Part shown: positions 58,679-64,000 of the stretch, one piece after another | Position numbering within the stretch: the stretch's first letter is position 1 | How the letters are laid out: every line of letters begins with the position of its first letter | DNA from: Sipunculus nudus | Lineage: Eukaryota; Annelida; Sipuncula; Golfingiida; Sipunculidae | Reading direction: 5' to 3' | NCBI GenBank assembly: GCA_026874595.1 | Contig: CM049321.1 | Coordinates: 26,151,479 to 26,215,478 of the forward strand | DNA length: 64,000 bases | Translations under genes and position numbers: made by a program | The notes under the pieces: model-generated | Told to the model about the DNA's origin: nothing | Databases searched by the model: none | Seen by the model: only the letters and a program-made list of their open reading frames with translations

Positions 58679-59799
58679 GTATTAAATCGATATTTGTATG
58701 ACAATTAAGGAGATATGTAAAACATTTTATAATATCCGCTTTTGAGTGATAATACGTTTGTTCCGCATTGTCAGCAAAAAGGTCCATTTTACTGAAAAGC
58801 TTGACCGGCTCATTATACTTCGATGCCATCCTTGAAATATAAATAAATATTAATAAAAAAATCTCACTCCGGCTATTGAACAGAATCACTAGAGTATTGA
58901 GAATAATCACGCAAATAAAACCTTCGTTAAGAACAGGACTCGCCATCGAAGACACTTCTTAATTAGAAGGTTCATATATAATATATAATTATAATTCATG
59001 TATACTAAATTATGCGGTTATAAATAATATCAGGACTATTTCAATAATGCTAATAAGATAAAATCATTTCCGTTCGTTCTAAATCCCTTGGATCCCGCTC
59101 AATTGTCCAATTCCTTTTTGTTAACACACCATAAAATGGGAAAAAATGTTACAGAGTAACTAAGTTGTACCAGAGGGGATGGTGAAAGCGTCACCTAATG
59201 ACAAGATAGAGAACACAGAGATTCAAAATGTTTTGGGTGTTCATAGATTTTAGCCTGTATTAGGAATGGTAGTTGAGATGGGGTTGACTTCGTGTAGATA
59301 TATGTAAAATTATAAAATGTTGGAACAGATCAGTCAGTATAGACTCGCAAAGATTAGGACAGAGCTTCTACGGCTTTCCAGGTCAGCGATTAATTGGCCA
59401 AATGCTCAACATCATTTTAGATTATACCATCGAATATTAAGTTGAGTTATGCCTATACTTTACACATTCAACATGTGACAACCTGTTTTTGAGTTTACGC
59501 AAAATGATAGCCCCCACCCCTTACCCCGACCGAATACGCGTAAACGAAAAGAAGCCGCTCAATTTCTGTTTTAGCCCAAAACTAAATATTATAACCAATC
59601 ATCCTGCATGTCTGTGAATGGGATCCGCCCATATGTTTGACAAAAGAAATCGCTGTAGCATTGTCAGATTTGATCAAAATGTGATCATCTCGGGTTCCAT
59701 TGCTAAATGGCTGAAGATCAAAAATAGTAGCGATAAGTTCCAAAGAATTACAATTTTCATCTTGTTCTCTTTGCTGTGTTTGTCCCTGTGCTCTGTTTC

Positions 59800-60210
59800 T
59801 AGTCTAACAATTCAACAAAATGCTAGCAATTCAGCAATTTTGAAGGTATATTATACGTCCGGCAGAAGGAGGCCTGGTGTCGATGAAAGGGAGGACTCCG
59901 GTCTGGCAATTCCGCTAATTCCTAGCATTTAAATAATATGAACATATCTTAGTCGTCCGGTAGAGCGAGCCCAAATAAAAGGAAGGACACCAGGTCAGGT
60001 AATTCCGCATATTGTAAGCAATTCAGTAGGTATCTTAGTCGTCCGTGAGAGTGAGTCCTTGGCGCAATGAAAGGAAAGACCCCGGTCTGGCATTTTCGCA
60101 AATTGCTAGCAATTAAGCAACATTAAGGTATCTTAGTCGTCCTATGAAGGGAGCCCCAATGAAAGGGAGCCCCCCCCCCCCCCCTGACTTGTAATTCCGC
60201 AAATTGCGAG
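59800..60210 (+). repeat. ~100 bp minisatellite, second tandem copy, left array
   Basis: Duplicate of 53070-53476 with a C tract four bases longer. Confidence 0.86.
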
Positions 60211-60212
60211 TA

Positions 60213-61509
60213 TCGTGTACCCTTGAACAGACGCCTTAAATAGTCACCTGCCTTATTTAGTCACCGGAACATGTAACAGAAAAATAAACGCCGCCCATAA
60301 ATAAACGCCGGTTTTATTGAGAGGCCGACTGTCAGAGTAGTTTCCCTGTTTGCCGCCAGATGCCTTCTCCCCTGACTATAATCGGTGCGATTTTCGGTCA
60401 AATTGATAAGAGATTGTTGCATTACTGTCGGTTTGTGCGTGTGTTTATAATATGTTTTATACTTCTATAAATCTTTTTTCTTACTTGAAAGCCTGTTTCT
60501 ATGAGGACACCAAATATTCCCGATTCACTCCTATCAAGTCATGTAAAATAGTAGTGGCACAATTTGGTACGATGAGAGTCTACCCCACGTATGGTTGGGT
60601 TGAACAGAATTGTTCATATACGTTTGGGCACGTATTTCTTGTGAAGCATGAAGACATCAAATGATGCTATCAAACGGAAAAAAATGGTAGTGGCAGTACT
60701 GAAAAATTAGCGCTTAAAAGTGCATCCCCAGTGTTACAAAAACCATGCTTGAGATAATCTTGAAAGCTTTAAAAAATTTTTACTCTTATCGAAAACTATA
60801 CATTCAGTTGAATATTCCCGAATGTAAATTTCACATATAATTATATACTAGGTCAGACGCTTGAATACGCTGTGTCATGCTGAATCAGTTAAAAGTCGAA
60901 AGGAAAGTGTCATGAAAATGAATTACGCGTTGCTGTTATTCGTACCAGCCCCGGAAATTTGATGTAATTAATGCTTTGGCTTTGCCGGTTGACTACCAAC
61001 CCCTATCCCATCCCCCCTTCCCCTCCAGTATTTTGCTGGAATCACTGTTACTAGTTGAATGTCGTGCACAGTTTATTGTGAAGAGCCACCTTATATGAAG
61101 CAATTTTATCAACGGCACGCGGTGTCAAATAAATGGAACTGCTACCTAAAACACCGGGGTAGCCGGTTTCGAGAGGCCCGCGCTGACAGATTCCTGTTGA
61201 CAAATGCAAAACTCTCCAGCTGTGATTGCCCGTAAATTCTTATTATGGTGCGTGATTTAGATATTGCGCGTGTCCCATATACCTATGGAATTTAGGGATA
61301 TTTTGTAAACACTATCCGTGTACGGGCGATGTTTTCTAGTTGTGTCTTCAAGTAGTGGCTGGCGGGTATGTTGTTTCGACGTGTTTTGTTTTAGTTGACG
61401 AAGCTGATCATTTATTTTTTAATAAACGCTGGTCTCAGATAGAAGCCGGCCTTGTTTAGATGCTGAGTCAAAGAATAAAACGTCTGCGCGTCTGTTCATG
61501 GAAATACGG
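60213..61509 (+). mobile_element. TA-flanked inverted-repeat DNA element, U2 copy 2 (1297 bp)
   Basis: Same ends, TA flanks and length as 53479-54775; carried along by the 6.73-kb duplication rather than inserted independently. Confidence 0.8.
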
Positions 61510-61511
61510 TA

Positions 61512-61815
61512 ATTTATAACTTTGAGGATATCTTAGTTGTGCGGGGAGAGGGAGCTCAAGGCGGCAAGGGAAAGGAGGACCTCCAGTCGTGCAATTCCGC
61601 ATATTGCAAGCAATTTAGCAACTTTGATGGTAAATCAGTCGTTCGAGACCCAGCCGAAATTGAAAGGGTGGACCGCCGGTCTGGAAATTCTGCAAATTAA
61701 TAGCAATTTAGTAACTTTGAAGGTATCTTAGCTGCGCGGTTGAGGTAACCCCAGGCGGAAAATTTAAAGGGAGCACCCCCTGTCTGGTAATTTCTCAAAT
61801 TGGTAGCAATCTTTT
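61512..61815 (+). repeat. ~100 bp minisatellite, second tandem copy, right array
   Basis: Duplicate of 54778-55085 with a one-base difference in an A run near 61760. Confidence 0.85.
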
Positions 61816-64000
61816 TCATCCGTCTTTTTGTCCCGGAAATCATTTGATTCACTTTCTTAATATCAATATTAATTTGAGAACTGTTATTGTTATAAAAACA
61901 ATCATTTATAACTTTACTTAATAAAAAATAAAGTACAGAATAGGCGGGCACATTAATTATTCAATATATATATTTAAAAATAGGATCAGAGTCCCTTTCA
62001 TTGAGACTTTAAAAGTAAATTTAATGGAATTGATTTAAAACATTGAACTCTGATAATTAATTAAATATAATAACTCACCAAGTCAGAATGCAATAGATCT
62101 TGTTTATTTCACTAGCGGCACCTGTTGGGAATATTTGACATGTATGGTTCGGGGTAGAACAAGTGTAGGGGAGTCAACGGCGGAAACGATAGTGTTTTGG
62201 GTCCTGCTACATTTAATTGACTAAACCCCGATATCACCCATTATTGACCTAAGCCCATCATGAAACGACCAAATTATGTTGCAATATAAGATAAAATAAG
62301 GAGGGGGCCTTATTTCATTCTTACATACTGAACGTATATATGCCTATGATGCCAGGCTGCCACGGGAGGTTAAAATCCTGTGAGAAGTACTCGTCTTAGA
62401 CTGTACATATTATAATACAAGTGAAAAAAAGCGCAAATATAAATGAACTACCAGTTCTTAGGAAACTTACATGGATCATCACAGACACAAGTTGCTAACT
62501 CAAATTGGTTACGTCCTTGACCGCCGTGAGAACATGAACGAAACATGTTCATGAAGAAAATTTGTGCTGACACAGCCATATGACTATCCATGCTGAGTGG
62601 TAAATAAAATTTAAAAGTAGAGAAGAAGTTCATGAACTTTCTATTCATGGAGTATGAATGTTCCATATTGTTACGGTTCTCTTTTACACGGCAAAACTGA
62701 CTGGTCAAACCATAACACAAAACCTCAGACACATATTCTCAAATAAACGCAACAAGGGTTTAAGTGCAGAAATGATGCTATATTTGAATATATACAATAT
62801 TTACAAGAAAAAATAAAGAGTTAATACATAACGAATACTTAACAAAGTCTCTTGAAATTGCTGCAACTAAATAAATGCTTAATTGAAGTCAAAATGTTAA
62901 ACTGAAGATTCTCTGGTTCAGAGTAACACAAGGAGGTATGCGAATAAATAAATGTCCTTCCTCTTCACAAATAGATGTCCATGGGGGAGGTCGGTACACA
63001 AATAAAGAATCTCCGTATCCCCGGGGTTGACAAATTAACGTAAAAATCTTAATCGAGTCTTCGCTGAAGAGCGGTGACGAGTCCTCTTATAGGACTCGTG
63101 AAAAGTGGAAAAATGCGTCATAGTGGTGTTATTTCTATGAGGCAGCGAGTCAGGGACTTTTCTCAATAGTTATAAATGTTCTGAAGTCTGTGTCTACTAT
63201 CGAGCGAGTCCTGTGGCGGGGACAAAAATAAGTTGATTGTCAATAGGGCGAGTCCTGTGCTAGTGACTAAAATAGCAGCTGATTGTCCAGCGGATGACGC
63301 TCTAAACAGAATGGGGTCCAGAAGAACACTACGGGCGCGGCTGTAGAAGTTCACAACACCATGGCGTCCACACAGAAGAGGAAAGTCCGTACCAAGGGGT
63401 ATCACAACAATATATACAACCAAGGTAACAAAAAACAGTTTTGAAAATATTTTTCAAATGTAAAAAACATGATTATAAAATGTGTTGAACACTTTTCCTT
63501 ATGTCCCCTAGCCTTATCCTGTTTAAATTTGCTGATATATCTTTTTCTGAATTGAATTTCAGTGTTACATTTTAATATTGTTTATAAAAGAAAAATATTC
63601 TTCAATTGTGACAAAATATTTCTTTCAACCATACATGATTCTGACATAGCTGTAAGTAAATTAAAAGCTGTGTTGAATGATATTATATTATTATATATTA
63701 ATATTTTTCAACACTACATTTTAAAGTTTAGATGATTTTTGTTTAAATCTTAAAAATGTATAATTTTTTTCTCTTTGAAAATTTTGAAATGTTTCCGATT
63801 TTTAAATGGTATTTTAAAACATTGAAAATGTTTGTAAAAATTGTTTGTACTATGTGGGTATAGGCCAATTACACATTAAATCACCAATTTTGATTAACCA
63901 ATATGATTTACAAAAGTAAACAGTGCTCATTGGGTTTACTTGCACTATCTTTACCATTTATTCGTAACATGATCACTCAAGACTTTAAACAAATAGACAA

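Larger units (their letters stand above)
58292..64000 (+). repeat. ~6.73 kb tandem duplication, copy 2 (runs off the window)
   Basis: Repeats 51561-57267 almost base for base, including the TA microsatellite, minisatellites, TA-flanked element and hairpins. The unit's last ~1 kb lies beyond the window. Confidence 0.95.

Overview
The window is AT-rich, repeat-dominated, intron-containing eukaryotic DNA. It looks like a marine invertebrate, most plausibly a bivalve or other mollusc. Grounds: dispersed GCGAAAAT/GCGAATAT-type repeats, L1/Tx1-like and CR1/L2-like non-LTR retrotransposons, hAT-like and TA-flanked non-autonomous DNA elements, minisatellites, and a spliced von Willebrand factor type D (VWD) gene fragment. 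The taxon is an inference; no species marker was seen.

Layout. 1-2868: 3' part of a broken L1/Tx1-like LINE with a poly(A) tail. 2870-11860: a diverged, mosaic copy (U0) of repeat modules that recur later, with a ~90 bp minisatellite (7380-8200) and a ~100 bp minisatellite (8930-10060). 12425-15306: three minus-strand exons that together encode one VWD domain, with a 1-nt frameshift in the first. 16676-16942: a minus-strand ORF for a small Ser-rich secreted protein. 18524-20000: a degenerate LINE reverse transcriptase.

From about 18860 to the end the window is a large tandem segmental duplication with a step near 23.0 kb (U1 from ~18862, U2 from ~41862). Both copies carry the same hAT-like insertion with the same 8-bp target duplication and the same TA-flanked inverted-repeat element inside a minisatellite. 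Nested inside U2 is a much younger, nearly identical tandem duplication of ~6.73 kb (51561-58291, repeated from 58292 to the window end).

The most active-looking object is a full-length CR1/L2-like LINE at 35914-40780. It has 13-16 bp target-site duplications, two intact ORFs, a 3' hairpin, an AATAAA signal and a (TTC)n tail. ORF1 has a 2A ribosome-skipping sequence (GDVELNPGP) after a hydrophobic leader. ORF2 is in the same frame as ORF1, separated by one TAG followed at once by a GC-rich hairpin. It has no ATG before the endonuclease catalytic Asn, so its translation probably needs readthrough, reinitiation or a non-AUG start. Two recoding steps in one small element is the most notable system here.

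The host genes visible are the VWD gene and the Ser-rich secreted protein. Most other short ORFs are repeat-derived. Coordinates of diverged repeat modules are by eye, with tens of bases of uncertainty.
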